The translations under genes were made by a program, and so were the position numbers. From Doris montereyensis (Eukaryota; Mollusca; Gastropoda; Nudibranchia; Dorididae), in contig JAXRKP010000047.1 of NCBI GenBank assembly GCA_037039925.1, positions 292,501 to 356,500 on the forward strand: a stretch of 64,000 bases of DNA, written 5' to 3'. Below the pieces are notes generated by a model. The model was not told where the DNA came from, ran no database searches, and saw only the letters and a list, made by a program, of their open reading frames with translations. Numbering within the stretch: position 1 is the first letter of the stretch; each line of letters starts with the position of its first letter. Positions 28,001-38,873 of the stretch are shown piece after piece.

Positions 28001-28844
28001 TGAATAGGCTCATGCAGTGTTACCCCTAATTTTGAGAAAGTACGCACATTTTCAAGATCTCCATTTGTTGCATTAAAATCGGATTGAGCATTACATGATC
28101 CACATCTACGGTATTATAATAGTTATATATAAATTGCTATCAATCATGTAATCAGACACTAACCTATGCTTTTATCACAATGTGTATGCAATATATTGCA
28201 CAATAAAATTTACTCTTATGTTACAGAACACTTTCCTGAAATATTAAGCTCTAATATATAACAGGGCTACCATTTTCTATGCAATATCTCACATCTGTGA
28301 TGATGTTTATCTTCTGACCTTCTAACAACAAATAAAGCTATCTAACATATTGTTTCAAGCAAGAGATAATCTCTGAATATCATGGGGACGTTTCGTCCCC
28401 TAACTATTGATATCATTTTAATCATCATCATCAGAAGAAGAAGATGGAGGGGAAGGGGTAGATGGGGGAGAAGAGGAGAAGATGAAGAAGAAGAAGAAGA
28501 AAAGAAGAAGAAGAAGAAGAAGAACAAGAACAAGAACAAGAAGAACAAGAAGAAGAACAAGAAGAACAAGAAGAAGAACAAGAACAAGAACAAGAACAAG
28601 AACAAGAACAAGAACAAGAACAAAAATAGAAGAGCAAGAAGAAAAAGAACAAGAACAGCAACAAAAATCAGACTGTGGAGAGAGGTATGGAAGTCAAATA
28701 AATAAACAAAGGTTGGTTGTTTATTTTAAATGAAAATGGATGCAATCATTAGGTCTGCGCAACAATTTATTAAGAGGCAAATACTTACACGAGGAGCTTG
28801 TCCTCGAACGTCGTTCGGAAATATTCTTCTAAACTGACCGTCAT
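18948..28844 (-). CDS. CFAP73: CFAP73 (CCDC42B/MIA2), cilia and flagella associated protein 73
   Basis: Coiled-coil (DUF4200-type) axonemal protein. The Chlamydomonas orthologue MIA2 acts with MIA1/CFAP100 near the inner dynein arm I1 (family knowledge). Coding exons on the minus strand, 5' to 3': 28844-28789, 27360-27257, 26618-26514, 25853-25768, 24599-24428, 24254-24023, 22454-22370, 19043-18948, about 312 codons as in human. Landmarks are [89 protein letters not shown] and [21 protein letters not shown]73 is preferred over CCDC42 from the EEYF start and the [16 protein letters not shown] region. Phases require one extra base in exon 6 (T5 run at 24174-24178) and two in exon 2 (near 27260-27263 and 27304-27307), all in A/T runs. 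The last intron holds an antisense non-LTR element. Confidence 0.9.
19130..22010 (+). mobile_element. Non-LTR retrotransposon copy 1, broken
   Basis: It encodes an AP-endonuclease/reverse transcriptase polyprotein, now split by stops and shifts. Visible endonuclease motifs are [11 protein letters not shown] (near 19570), ILAITETK and [11 protein letters not shown] (near 20250). RT motifs are [13 protein letters not shown] (20995), [20 protein letters not shown] (21173) and [20 protein letters not shown] (21279). The C-terminus has [13 protein letters not shown] and [12 protein letters not shown]. The FADD catalytic core is missing, removed by a deletion near 21470. The 5' leader has three tandem 66-69-bp repeats. 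The 3' tail found in copy 2 is absent after ATGCCAG at 22010. It sits antisense in the last CFAP73 intron. The clade is not assigned with certainty (RTE/CR1-like). Confidence 0.9.
19200..19403 (+). repeat. Three 66-69-bp tandem repeats in the retroelement leader
   Basis: Units start at 19200, 19266 and 19335. Each has CTGC(C/T)TTGCAGG-type sequence, a GGTCTTG block, ACCAAAG, a GGAGTTAACCCTGA block and AGAAAA. They precede the endonuclease frame. Copy 2 at 47.3 kb lacks them. Tandem monomers at the 5' end of non-LTR elements can act as promoters; that role here is inference. Confidence 0.75.
22010..22111 (-). pseudogene. Duplicated fragment of a CFAP73 intron-exon junction
   Basis: About 100 bp match 22421-22525 with few changes. 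On the minus strand the copy includes the acceptor TTAACAG and the first exon bases (GGCAACTTACAACTTGTACC), then runs into the retrotransposon end. It could act as a decoy 3' splice site inside the last intron, although only about 32 exon bases remain. Confidence 0.85.
22370..22454 (-). CDS. CFAP73: CFAP73 penultimate exon
   Basis: The 85-nt exon starts after TTAACAG and reads [20 protein letters not shown]. Its first base completes the Met codon split from exon 24023-24254 (KM/ATHNL). It ends in phase 0 at CAA/GTAAGA. Its first 30 or so bases and the upstream acceptor are copied again at 22010-22111. Confidence 0.9.
22683..22885 (-). mobile_element. tRNA-derived SINE, copy C (shortened)
   Basis: Reverse-strand SINE of the common family: AAGTTCCTTCAAGGCCC at the left, GGTCGAGTGGGGAAAATG in the middle, and CAACCTAACCACCAGGCC (inverted A-box end) at the right. 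Part of the body between about 22745 and 22750 is deleted relative to other copies. It lies in a CFAP73 intron. Confidence 0.75.
25350..25675 (-). mobile_element. tRNA-derived SINE, copy D
   Basis: Reverse-strand copy in a CFAP73 intron. The tail block is repeated (AAGTTCATTCAAGGCC, then TTTGTTCAAAGCCATTA). The body TGGGTTGAGTGGGGAAAATG and the inverted B-box AATTTGAACCGGGATC are clear, and it ends at CTAACCACTCGGCCGCTGATG. Confidence 0.82.
28430..28670. repeat. GAA / GAACAA microsatellite
   Basis: GAA-rich sequence passes into long (AAGAAC)n. It lies in the first CFAP73 intron. The Lys/Arg/Asn and Phe/Leu/Ser-rich frames on both strands are artefacts of this repeat. Confidence 0.93.
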
Positions 28845-29408
28845 TTTGCTTGAGTGTGAGTGTCTGATAAATAAGAAAAAAGATGATAAAGAAAGTCACT
28901 ACTTTGTATGTTTTATGAAGCAGCTTCCGTTCAATAGTCTCATCGGTTGTCAAGGAAGCTCAACATGAATACTCTCTAAATACTAAATGTGAAAGAAAAT
29001 ATCACTACACCAATAATATCAGGGATTTAGGACAACGGTTTGAAACATTTATTCTAAATTTTATTTTTAGAAATAATTCTTCAAGTAAATATTCATATAA
29101 ATATAGTATATGTCCGTCATTTTACGGGAATACATAGGATCTTACGAGATTATCCATAACATTCAATCATAGTAAAAACGTTAACCTGGTATTGATTCAC
29201 ACTATTCGATTTTATATGGTGTGACATCCGATGATTTAAGTTTCAAATTATTCTCGATCTACATCAATTTCATTGCTCGTCCATTTAGTATTACTTAATT
29301 ACTTTGCATATACATTTTCTTCACTGATATTTTTCATTTGTTTTGTTTCATTGAATTGGTACTCTTCAAATTTTGGGAAATGAAGGACCGTTTATTTTTG
29401 TTTACATC
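28845..29408. promoter_or_regulatory. Shared head-to-head region between CFAP73 and acylphosphatase
   Basis: The start codons of CFAP73 (28844, minus) and the acylphosphatase (29409, plus) are 564 bp apart. No exon is recognised between them. The region is moderately AT-rich with no obvious TATA box. It probably holds both 5' UTRs and may be a bidirectional promoter, inferred from spacing only. Confidence 0.5.
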
Positions 29409-30891
29409 ATGGCGACCGGTGCACTAAAATCCGTGAGCTTCGAAGTTTTCGGCAGGGTACAAGGTAGATCTAGGTTATTGTTTTAAAAATGTGACATACT
29501 ACAATATTGATCTATGTTTACCTGGATCTAGTTCACGTGTAGAGTTATCCTGAATGTTTTTTACGATTACATTTATATAATAGATCTAAATCTAGATTCT
29601 TTTTTTTAGATCTAGATTCTTTCTAGATCTAGATTGGGAGCCATGTCAAATGTAAACATTCAAGCACAATCATAACTTAAAGGGGACTTCTATTAGAGCT
29701 TTATTGAACTTGCAACACTGTTGGCTGCTCATAACTTTCTGATACAACACTCAAGTCTCAAAATCTTGCTTTGATCAAGACTTGAGCGAGCTAAGGTGAT
29801 TGAGTATATCTTAGGCTCCCAAAACCTCATACCGCTTGCACAGTGAAAAGAGAGAGGGGAAGGAAGGAATCCCATTGTCAGGTCACAAAAACACATACTA
29901 TCACTATCCCTGACCTTGAATTTTGAAGAGTGGTGCATCCATGGAAACTGATTTGAGTTTTGTTAAGGTGTTGTTTCTTTGGAAACGTAATTGGGGCTTC
30001 TCAGGATTTTACTTCTTGCTAGAATATCCCTGTTGGTTAAAAAGTTGGCAACATTTCAACACAGGAAGGCTTCAATCTGAAATAGCAAGCTCGATACAGC
30101 TCTAATTTCCATAGTCGGACACTGGGTAACTGAGAAAAAAATTTGGGTAAAAAAAGTTGCTTCCAGTTGCTGCAGTGTTTTGTGACTAGTATCGGCCATT
30201 TCTGCCTATCTGACTCGGTTGTAAGGCTAAGACAATGCAGATTTGATTTCAAAACGAGCAGCTCAAATGTCACTGACAACGATCAGTGTGATATATCGGA
30301 CTTGGGCTAACAAATTATTTAAGAGATTCTGACTTTCATTTGGGGATATTTTGCAATATTTCTAAAATAAAATCCAGTAGCGTTATCTGATTTGCATGAT
30401 ACTGCAATGGATAACGATTTTCTTTTCTTAGAATTTATCACAATCCCTGAAGACTGAACCCTTTCCCCTTACATCTAAAAAGTACTTTGTTCTTAAAGAA
30501 GAAGCCATTTACTTATGATGTCTTAGCCTGCATAGACTGAACAGGAAATTCAAGAGGACAGCAAGACACTTATCGTTGACAAGAATTATTGTCTGCTCAT
30601 TGATTTTAACTTCATTGTGTAGATCATTTAGATGTGATAATACATCCCCTTGGGTGTTTAGTCTACCCAAAAAAAAACTGTCCACTTTCCCAATTTCAAA
30701 AGAGAGAGAGGCAGAGAAGGAAAAAAGACAGAATAGCAAATAACATTTTATATTACAGTTAATGCCTACTTCCTATGATGACAATAATAACAATAATGAT
30801 AATAATATTAATAATAATGATAATAATAGTTCTTTCTTTATGAGTTCCATTCTACCTTCTGGTGTATGGGTAAATAATAAGTCTAATAATG

Positions 30892-30927
<36 letters not shown>

Positions 30928-33900
30928 TAATTATTTATAATAATAATCATGTTGAAAATGATACTTAATTAGTTAATTTTCAATACGTTATATTTCTTCC
31001 TTCTATAGGTGTATTTTTCAGAAAAGTGAGTACAAAATATGTTATAATCTTGCTTTGAAATAAATTTTGTGTATGTTTGATTGTATGTTACTCACTCTTT
31101 AACTATTAGTCTTAAATAGTCATTTGAGTCAAGCATGAATGACTCAAATTCCTGAGGATAATTTCTCCTGGTTTGAATTGTCAAATTTTGAGGAATATAT
31201 GGTTATCATTGTTTCTGTACTGTTGCATTTGCATATTAAAGAAATCAACCAAAGAGACAAAAACAATCGATATATCTTTGGTTTTAGCCTAAAAAGCCAC
31301 TCTGCCTTCCCCATAAGGAACCGTGAATATCTACATCCATCATAAATCTTTCTTCTTTTCTTTTCTCTTTCTAATGCTTTCTTTCATTCTGCTTTCCTTT
31401 CTATGTTGTCATGGAACTGAGGATGTAATTATATTATTTAGATAGTAAGTTTATGATTAAACATTGGCTGAATTGACACAATATTACTTGATGTTATATA
31501 CAGATTATTTAACAGTACCGTAGCAAACATGAACAGAGAGTCAAAGTGGCAAATCGAAATGAAAGAGCGGATAACTGACTTAAAGACACAACACGATTTC
31601 TTCAAGGTCTGATGACGTCAATGTTATCAGAGCTTCTCCTTCTTTCTGTAGCATTAAGTGGAACAGATGATACCAGTTCACAGGATGTTGGTCTATTGCA
31701 TACTTTATCTCCCAGCTATAGCCAAAGCCAGGAGATTGAGTATGTAATAGACCAGTATGCCATAGCTGGTACCCATCATTCACACTTGTACAGAGAAGGG
31801 GAAACATGTGTTAAGCATATTTTCTGAAAGTACCAAAGAGCCCAACATTTGGCTCAACAAAGCTACAAGTCAAAACTCTCCAGTTTTTCGATGACTATAT
31901 CACCAGCACAACATCATATACAAGTACGATGAATGAATATTTAGGGTTTGAAAAAGTGAGCAGTTGCATTTGTTTAACTCTTATAAATGAATGACACGTG
32001 CATGACATACACACAATGATTTACTCTATGTGCCTATCTCTCTTTCATGTTGCCTGGTATGAACTTGAATAATAATAAAAGATGTACAATATCTTTGTGG
32101 TTTTGTTTTTCACATCTTCAGGCGTTTTATGCTCAATGACTGTAGATAGGAATAAATTTTCTAGACGTTCCATTTTAGATGTTTTGTTTTGGAACAATGA
32201 TTTTTGAGGTTATATCGTTAAAGAAGAAGACTTTTAATAGAGAATTCTCTTGGTTTGAAGAATGATTATCATATAAAACTCTTGAAGCCTATGAATGAGA
32301 TAGAATGTTGTGTTAAAAATAAATTGTAAAAAGTTTATGCCAAGCGTCATGTCACTATTTTATCCTTTCGAGTATCGACTTTTCTTTCTAATTTTTTCTC
32401 AGTACACTCATTCAGCTGCCCAGAAGTTAGGCCTTGTTGGTTTTGTACAGAATACTCCTCACAATACTGTTGTTGGTGTGATGGAAGGTCCAGAAACCAA
32501 GATCAAAGAAATGTATGTTATTTTTCTGTTTTCTTCTCTACATTGATATTACTTTAGTATACTACTGTTCATATTTGTTAAAAGAATTCATATTTTCAGT
32601 GACATAAAATTTAAATTTTTCATTGTTGTCATACAATTCTTGCTTCATAATTTTGTTTTTCCTGTCATCATAATTTGATTTACTTGTCCTTTAAAAAAAA
32701 AATCTTAAAGGGCTTTATATGTGTATAGTATACACTCAAACCTTGTTATACCACCATTCTTGCTTACCGCCAGCTTTTTACCTTTGTACAGATCTGACGC
32801 AATCAGTATGCCGCCAATGATTTGGCACACATTCTTTGATAACTATTGTCTATTGTAAAATACAACTCATTAGACCGCCATACCCCCTTCCCTAAAATGA
32901 TGCAAGCGGGTAGAAGGAGAATGTAGTTTGACTTGATCACAGAGTCATACACACACACACACAAGTATTACTGCCATGTGTTACTTAGAACAGAAATGAC
33001 ACCAGTCACACAAAACTTCTTCTTTATGAAACGAGAGTACTGAGGGTTTGGAGACGTTTGTCGTCCACTGCTTAGGCCTAGGTCAGCCGAATGAAGAGTA
33101 GCATTGGCATATGCCTAGATTGCGTCATCCTGACAAAAGGCCCTAGCTTGGCATGATAGACATGGCTACGATTGGGTCCAATTTTTATTGAGTGGCGAGA
33201 ATTAGGCTTCACAGCAGTGTCATAACGGAGGCTAATCCGTTTTGAGTTAGGAGTGTTTCTGTGGATGTTTTTTTTTTCTAGAGGACATAAGAGAATGGGC
33301 GATCCCGCTGTTACTATATTACTCCAATAGTCTTTTCACATGCAGTAGATATGTCTTGTCAGTGCTCTTTTTTTTTCTTCTACTTGAGTAGTCAAATATT
33401 GATCACCTCCCTTATTGTCATACTGAAAAAGGGCATTTCCGTTATAACGCCAAGTTATAACTGGTGCAACTGTTGGCAGTGTAACAAAATTTGAGTGGAT
33501 TGTTATTTTTCTGTCTGTTGTAATTTATAATTCTTCTCAGCTTACGGGCAGAGGAAGAACAGAAGGGAAGGGGGTAGTTAATGATTACATGGTAATTTCT
33601 ATAGAAGGGTATTGGTTTCGAATTCTTGAGGCACATTTGCAACAGAATCATTCATACGTCCAAAAGGAAGAAAAAATCATGAAGAAAATATTCAAATTAG
33701 AATGAAGGCTTCGGGATCATACTTCTGATCACTAATATCACACAAAATATTGCCCTACTGAAGATGGATGCAAAAATAGAAGGGCCTTTGTATGCTGAAC
33801 ACAGGTGGTCATGTATTTAATGTAAGATCCCTTGGCTCTTTAAAGGGCTGTTAGAACAACAAAATTCTAATAAATCCCAGAGATTATCACTCATTATGAA

Positions 33901-35097
33901 TATGCTTAAGTAAAAGTAAGTTCCTTTGAGCCTTTGAGGTTCATTGGTCTAAAGTTGAATCCACTTCCTGTAGCAATAAATACAACAATGTATGATATAT
34001 GCACAGGATGCTGGTCAATCACAGTCTTCATTTCTCAACTATCACACTAGTTTCCTTTCACACGTTGGCCATAGTAAAGAGATGGGAGAATTAACTGTCT
34101 TTCCAAAGAACACTTCATCAGGCCAAGCAAACCTAGGATTTGAACTCACAACCAAGCTTTAATTCTGCTATCTACCACTAGACCAAAGAACAAAATAAAA
34201 AGCACAAAAAAGTTATGCTTTTTGCTATCCATTTGCCTGAGTGCAACAACGGTAAAAGCTGTGTGATGGCCACCATTCTTTGAGTATTAAAATATTAAAT
34301 GATAATTTACAATGTATTTATATCTTGCCTGCTTTCACACTTTCAGTGTCCCTGTATTTCAAAAGACAGAGCAATATCGACCATCCTGCAGATAAAGCTC
34401 ATGTTTTCTGGATTCTCTATAACATTATGTTTTCTGTTTCTCCATAAAATACCTCTTGTTGCTTTCATTTAACGGTGTTCAAAAACAACATAAAATTAAG
34501 ATAAAATGCATAGCCCATGAGACCTCAAGGTAAAATTTTCAATCTTGGTTAACTTAACAATTTTTCCCTCAGGATGAGATGGCTTCAAGAGGAAGGCAGT
34601 CCACAGAGTCATATTACAAAATGTGTTTTCAGTAATGAAAAGACTATTGCAAGTCTTTCTTTTTCGAGTTTCACCATAAGAGGCTATTGACTGACTGTTC
34701 TGATGTTGATGTTAATATTGACTTTTTAATATTTACTGCACAAGAATTTGACTTTGACTTCCCACCATTTGTGTTCTCCTCTTCCTGATGTAACATCTTT
34801 TTTGTTTTGTTTTTTTTGTTGTATTGATTGGTATCTGTTTGTTGATTGTACTGACTGAATTCATGTCAATGATATCTTGCCCAGGACAATTAAAATCAGT
34901 AAAATTGTTATTATGTTGCTGCTTTCCCCATCTTTAACAATTTAAATTTATCCAATGATTATTGTTTTCTTCCTTGTAGGAAGCAGTGGCTTCGAAAGAA
35001 AGGCAGCCCAAAATCAAGAATTGACAAATGTGAATTCAAAGATGAGAAGATAATAGAAGAAAATTCATATTCCAATTTTTCCATAGTAAAAAGATAA
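29409..35097 (+). CDS. ACYP: Acylphosphatase with alternative terminal exons
   Basis: Acylphosphatases hydrolyse the carboxyl-phosphate bond of acylphosphates; they are small cytosolic alpha/beta enzymes of about 98 residues. Coding exons: 29409-29463 ([18 protein letters not shown]), 31009-31025 (17 nt), 32403-32512 ([18 protein letters not shown] and on), then either 34573-34690 or 34980-35097. Either choice gives exactly 99 residues. The catalytic Arg falls at residue 23 (GVFFRK) and the catalytic Asn at 41 (VQNT), the canonical numbering. The ATG context is good. Phases agree at all junctions. A polyadenylation signal AATAAA follows at 35502-35507. The promoter is probably shared with CFAP73. 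No frameshift was seen in this gene. Confidence 0.95.
29461..29632. repeat. TAGATC-rich stretch in acylphosphatase intron 1
   Basis: Clustered AGATCTAG words occur immediately after the first donor and again at about 29580-29632. They are the same palindromic motif seen at 24-64, 633-690, 2084-2114 and 35738-35925. Confidence 0.8.
30779..30957. repeat. AAT/GATAAT microsatellite
   Basis: (AAT)n with TGATAA variants, interrupted by about 60 bp of unique sequence at 30826-30885. It ends only about 50 bp before the 17-nt microexon. The Asn-rich frame across it is not a gene. Confidence 0.9.
31009..31025 (+). CDS. ACYP: Acylphosphatase 17-nt microexon with catalytic Arg23
   Basis: Flanked by TTCTATAG and GTGAGT, it completes the Gly codon from exon 1 and encodes VFFRK. 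The Arg is the substrate-phosphate binding residue of acylphosphatases. Skipping it would both shift the frame and remove the active site. Confidence 0.93.
31600..31850. repeat. Unclassified repeat-like segment with internal inverted repeat
   Basis: It contains GGTCTATTGCATACT and, about 60 bp on, AGTATGTAATAGACC, its inverse with one mismatch, followed by related CCAGCTATAG/CATAGCTGG words. Phrases such as GTGGAACAGATGATA recall the SINE body. It lies in the acylphosphatase intron between 31025 and 32403. Its origin is uncertain. Confidence 0.4.
32731..33275. repeat. Dispersed repeat, copy 1
   Basis: It starts ACACTCAAACCTTGTTATAC and shares blocks with 35955-37425: TTTGTAC-GATCTGAC, TGTAAAATACAACTC, CCCCCTTC, GATCACAGAGTCA, and later CAGTGTCA, GGCTAATCC, TGAGTTAG and GTGTTT. 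No transposase was seen. It lies in the acylphosphatase intron before the alternative exons. The ACTCAAACCTTGTTATA start resembles Tc1/mariner-type ends, but the other end was not found. Confidence 0.6.
33915..34195 (-). mobile_element. Diverged SINE-like element
   Basis: It keeps the family layout in reverse: AAGTTCCTTTGAGCC at the left, a CAGGATGCTGGTCAATC block, TTTCCAAAGAACACTTCATC, GGATTTGAACTCACAACC (inverted B-box-like) and CTACCACTAGACC. It is much more diverged than the other copies. It lies in the acylphosphatase gene just before exon a. Confidence 0.6.
34573..34690 (+). CDS. ACYP: Acylphosphatase alternative last exon a (ACYP2-like end)
   Basis: After CCCTCAG the exon reads [19 protein letters not shown], then [19 protein letters not shown] and TGA at 34688-34690. 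The GSP-S-I-C-F pattern is shared with the exon 290 bp downstream. The NEKTI and FTIR residues recall the vertebrate muscle-type (ACYP2) C-terminus. Both last exons splice from the same donor (AT/GTATGT at 32512) in the same phase. Confidence 0.9.
34980..35097 (+). CDS. ACYP: Acylphosphatase alternative last exon b (ACYP1-like end)
   Basis: After CTTGTAG the exon reads [20 protein letters not shown], then [19 protein letters not shown] and TAA at 35095-35097. GSPKS-ID and a final IVK recall vertebrate ACYP1. It is the same length (118 nt) as exon a. The AATAAA at 35502 follows this exon. Confidence 0.92.
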
Positions 35098-35737
35098 TTC
35101 TCTTGATCCTTCTTTAAATTAAACAAAACTATAAGTTGATATTACTACAACCTTTACTGCCATAGTTCATTGAAGGCTACATGAAATATACTGCTAACAT
35201 CAACACATGGAGCATACTGATGTGCAGTTGGTGCTGTTTTGGCTCTTCATCAGAGAATTTGTATGACTTTGTAGCTCTGCTACAATCTTTACAATGGGAG
35301 ATCTTATCAGCAAAGGCTTTTCCTTTCACTTCATACTGCAGTGATTCAGGAAATTTCTTTTAAATTTTAGCATGAAATAACTTAAGAAACTGTTCCATGT
35401 GTTTTCAAGTATTCTCGTAACTTATTGATTCTCTCTTGTATGTTTGATACTACAATTTACAGCTATCAGGTTGATGGTTTATTGTATCTGTGTGCAAGAA
35501 GAATAAAAGCAAATTTTTGTTTTTTATTTTATAAACATTTGGTTTGTAATAATTTTTAAGGGTTTACATACTTGTGGCTGTTTGAGTTCAGTAACAACAA
35601 AATAGAAAGAAACACTGACTAAAACAGTGAGTGGGCATTTGTTTGTTTTTGTTTTGTGTGTGACAAGTCACCCAAATAAGTAAAAATAAAAATACTTCCT
35701 TACTGAAGTGACATTTCTAGATGTGTTTATATCTCAT

Positions 35738-35925
35738 TTAGACTAGATCTAGATTTAGATTCTAAACATAGAGATTCCGAGCAATTTTGATTTGATCTGA
35801 TGTAAAAAATTTAATATTTTGTTGACAGATGATTGAGATTTCAGATTTAGATCTAGTCACAAGGTTAGAGCAGATTGTAGATCAAGATCTAGATTTCAAG
35901 AATTGCCGGTAGATCTAGACTCGAT
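35738..35925. repeat. TAGATC motif cluster
   Basis: Repeated CTAGATCTAGATTTAGA-type words at 35740-35760, 35845-35860 and 35876-35920. It ends about 30 bp before the dispersed repeat at 35955. Confidence 0.75.
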
Positions 35926-35954
35926 TTCTATACCATGATTGTAGATCCATGAGG

Positions 35955-37425
35955 GTTGATGTACACTCAAACCTTGTTATACCGTAATTCTCGCTAACTG
36001 ACAATTTTTCACCTTTGTACGGATCTGACACTATATATAAACAAGGAAATAACTCGTTATACTGCATCCACCAATGAATTTCCATAAACAGTCCTTAATG
36101 ACTATTGTAAAATACAACTCGCTATAGGTATACCATCACTTTACACCACTACCCCCTTCTCCGAAGTGATGTAAGGAGGTAGAAGTAGAATCTAGTTTGG
36201 CTTAAAGTTAATCGCTGATCACAGAGTCAAACACACACTTTTAATACTTTTATACATGTTCACACACAAGCATAACTGATTCATTGTTATGTGTGTCTTA
36301 GTGAAGAGGAAATAAGAAATTGCATTTGAAGGCCTAATAGGTAGAACAGAGACAGTACAAGGACATAAATTTTTGGGGAAAACCACCATTTAAAAAATTT
36401 TCACTTTCTTATATTTTTTATTACATATATACTTTTGGTTTCTATTGTTATGAGGCTTGCCCATGGAGTTATGTGATGGGTCATCACATGACTGGCCACC
36501 TTTTGGCACCATAAATGTCACTCGTGACCACTAAAGCAGTCTTTGTATTGTTGTCACTGTGTGACTGAGGAAGGGTGGTTTTGCCCGAAAATTTTCTGTT
36601 GACATCTAAACTTAATATATAATGACTATAGAAACAGTAGTGAAGAGATTCTGAAATTTAGAGAGAGAGAGAGGGAGGGGGGAGGCGGGGGGAGACTAAA
36701 AGAGGAGGGAAGGAGAGAAAGTAAGGTGAGGATTGGATTTTGGATGACTAAGAATGCCATGAGGCATCCGCCACTATTTTGAGAGGAAAAGAGAGTGTTG
36801 AGAAGTCAAGCCTACTGATTGGTAAGATAGCATGTCGTGAAACTACCGTTGGATGTTGTGAAAGTAGTGGCTGCCTTACATTCTTATAATTACAATTTAT
36901 ATGCATCCCATGAGAAATGATCTCAATATTTATATTTATCATGAATAAAATTGTTAACAACCATGTTATGTAGAGAAATTGATTCGTCTTACTAAAATGT
37001 CTATCGTACAACAATTTGTCTATATACGTTTGTTTTTAAATCTTTACCAAATGCAGTATGCAGATAAGCATCAGTGTCTTGTTCTTGTCCGTCCTGTCTT
37101 TTCTCTCCTTTTTGAAATCATTTATTTCCTTTGATTGTACACCTCGTCTTACTCTCGCAATCTTCTACTAGGAAGAACAGTAAATAGCATTATCAATGTT
37201 GTTTACTTGATCGTCATATATGAAATTTCATGTAACAAGTTTTGAAATTGACAACTAGGTACAATGTTTATGAAACAAAAGAAGCAGGACCTACCAATAA
37301 CACCTCAACTACTGGCAATCAATAAGCATAATGATACTGATGATGTCGTAGGCTTAAAAGCAGTGTCACAACCAAGGCTAATCCATTTTTTGAGTTAGCG
37401 GTGTTTATGTTGATGTTTTTTTTTC
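35955..37425. repeat. Dispersed repeat, copy 2 (longer)
   Basis: It matches 32731-33275 in two blocks (35955-36235 and about 37345-37425), with about 1.1 kb of extra DNA between them that copy 1 lacks. The inner DNA includes a GA-rich tract at 36660-36730. Either copy 1 is deleted or copy 2 carries an insertion. Confidence 0.5.
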
Positions 37426-38873
37426 CCCCCTAAACTCATCAGCTTGAATCTGAAGGCATGATTCACATTTTCTTTTAAGTTGTCAGCATAATCACATGAA
37501 TCAGAACAGAAACAAGAGAAAAAAATATTTTTAAATTCAAACAACAAAAATGCCAGCAAAGATTGATATATATTTTATATTTATTAATATTGTGTGGCTT
37601 TTAATAATAAATTTCAGTATCTATTCTTTTAGATTGTTTTTTTTTCTCAAATGCAAATTTAAAAAGAACAAAAAAAACCTGGCAAGGCACATTTTGATAT
37701 ATGAAAGGAAAAAAATCACAGTACAATTTCATTAAAAACAAGCTAGCATTAGCAATGCATGTTCACTTTTTCTTTTGTTTCACTGAGGAGGAAGGAAGGG
37801 TTACAATTGTCACATCTACACGTAACGATCAAAGTCAAAGCACTGAAAACCTTTTGCACAGCAAGTATTATATTCGGTTAATTCAGCATGAATTCTTCCA
37901 GTCTATGTACTAGATCTATATGAAATCAAAATAGTCTTTCTTCGAGCATTTTTGTGTGGAAGAAGACATTGTTTTGTAGGGATTTAAAATAATATTTCTA
38001 CGGGACTTCCTCAATACTATTGCAAAAAGAATTGCATTAAAAATGTTATGTCAAAGATGAGGAAAATGGAGTTGCAATTTTTATGGGAAAATGATGACCC
38101 TACCACAAAGAAGCAAGCTTTTCTAACAGTGTAAAACTTTTGCATATGAGATGAGATTCTTATGAAACACCAAAGCACAGTACAAAATTCATGATAGATT
38201 TTCAAGTATCAATATGCTCAAAGAAAAGCATAGCGGAAGGATAGTTGTAAAAAAGGTGGAGATGATAGCATACAGATCAAAGTGAATTTCTGACACACAT
38301 TATATGATTTGCTGAATGAATGGATATTATATGACAATTGAGTACAAAACTATGCTATGATTCACGATATGACAAGAATGAAATTGAACTACTCGCAGTC
38401 TATTGACAGAATATTGTGTCTTGTTGAATAACACAATCGCTTGGATATAAGATTAATGCCAATGTCTTTGATGCTTTTGTTTTTATTGGGTTTGTTTTTT
38501 ACAATATAAGAAATGAACTATATGCATCTCCATTAACAAACTCGTGGATGTAGATCTACTTCTTCATCATTTCTTAACATAAGGAACGTTAATTTTTCTT
38601 TCACTTTCAATCACCCAACGTCAATCCATCCATATAAATAATGCACAGGTGATGTGATGATGATATATATGTCGTTGACATTTTCCAATATAAATAATTT
38701 TCACTGAAAAAACTTTTTAAATACAGAATAATACATTTTACATGCAAGAAATAAAATATTGATGAAGAATCTTATTATCCTCCATCAAATATATATTTTG
38801 GAAATGGAAACAGTACAAGAATACCATTTAGCTGTAAATGTGAATGAAGCAATATAATATATTATATATCTAC

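Noticed and set aside
28382..28705. Lys/Arg/Asn-rich and Phe/Leu-rich frames
   Set aside because: They are products of a GAA/AAGAAC microsatellite inside CFAP73 intron 1.
24023..28844. CFAP73 as a pseudogene because of three frameshifts
   Set aside because: All splice sites, phases and the stop are intact and the breaks fall only in A/T runs, so sequence error is the simpler explanation.
18948..28844. Assignment as CCDC42 rather than CFAP73
   Set aside because: The N-terminal EEYF...DKLL and the [15 protein letters not shown] segments fit CFAP73 better from memory; a phylogeny would settle it.
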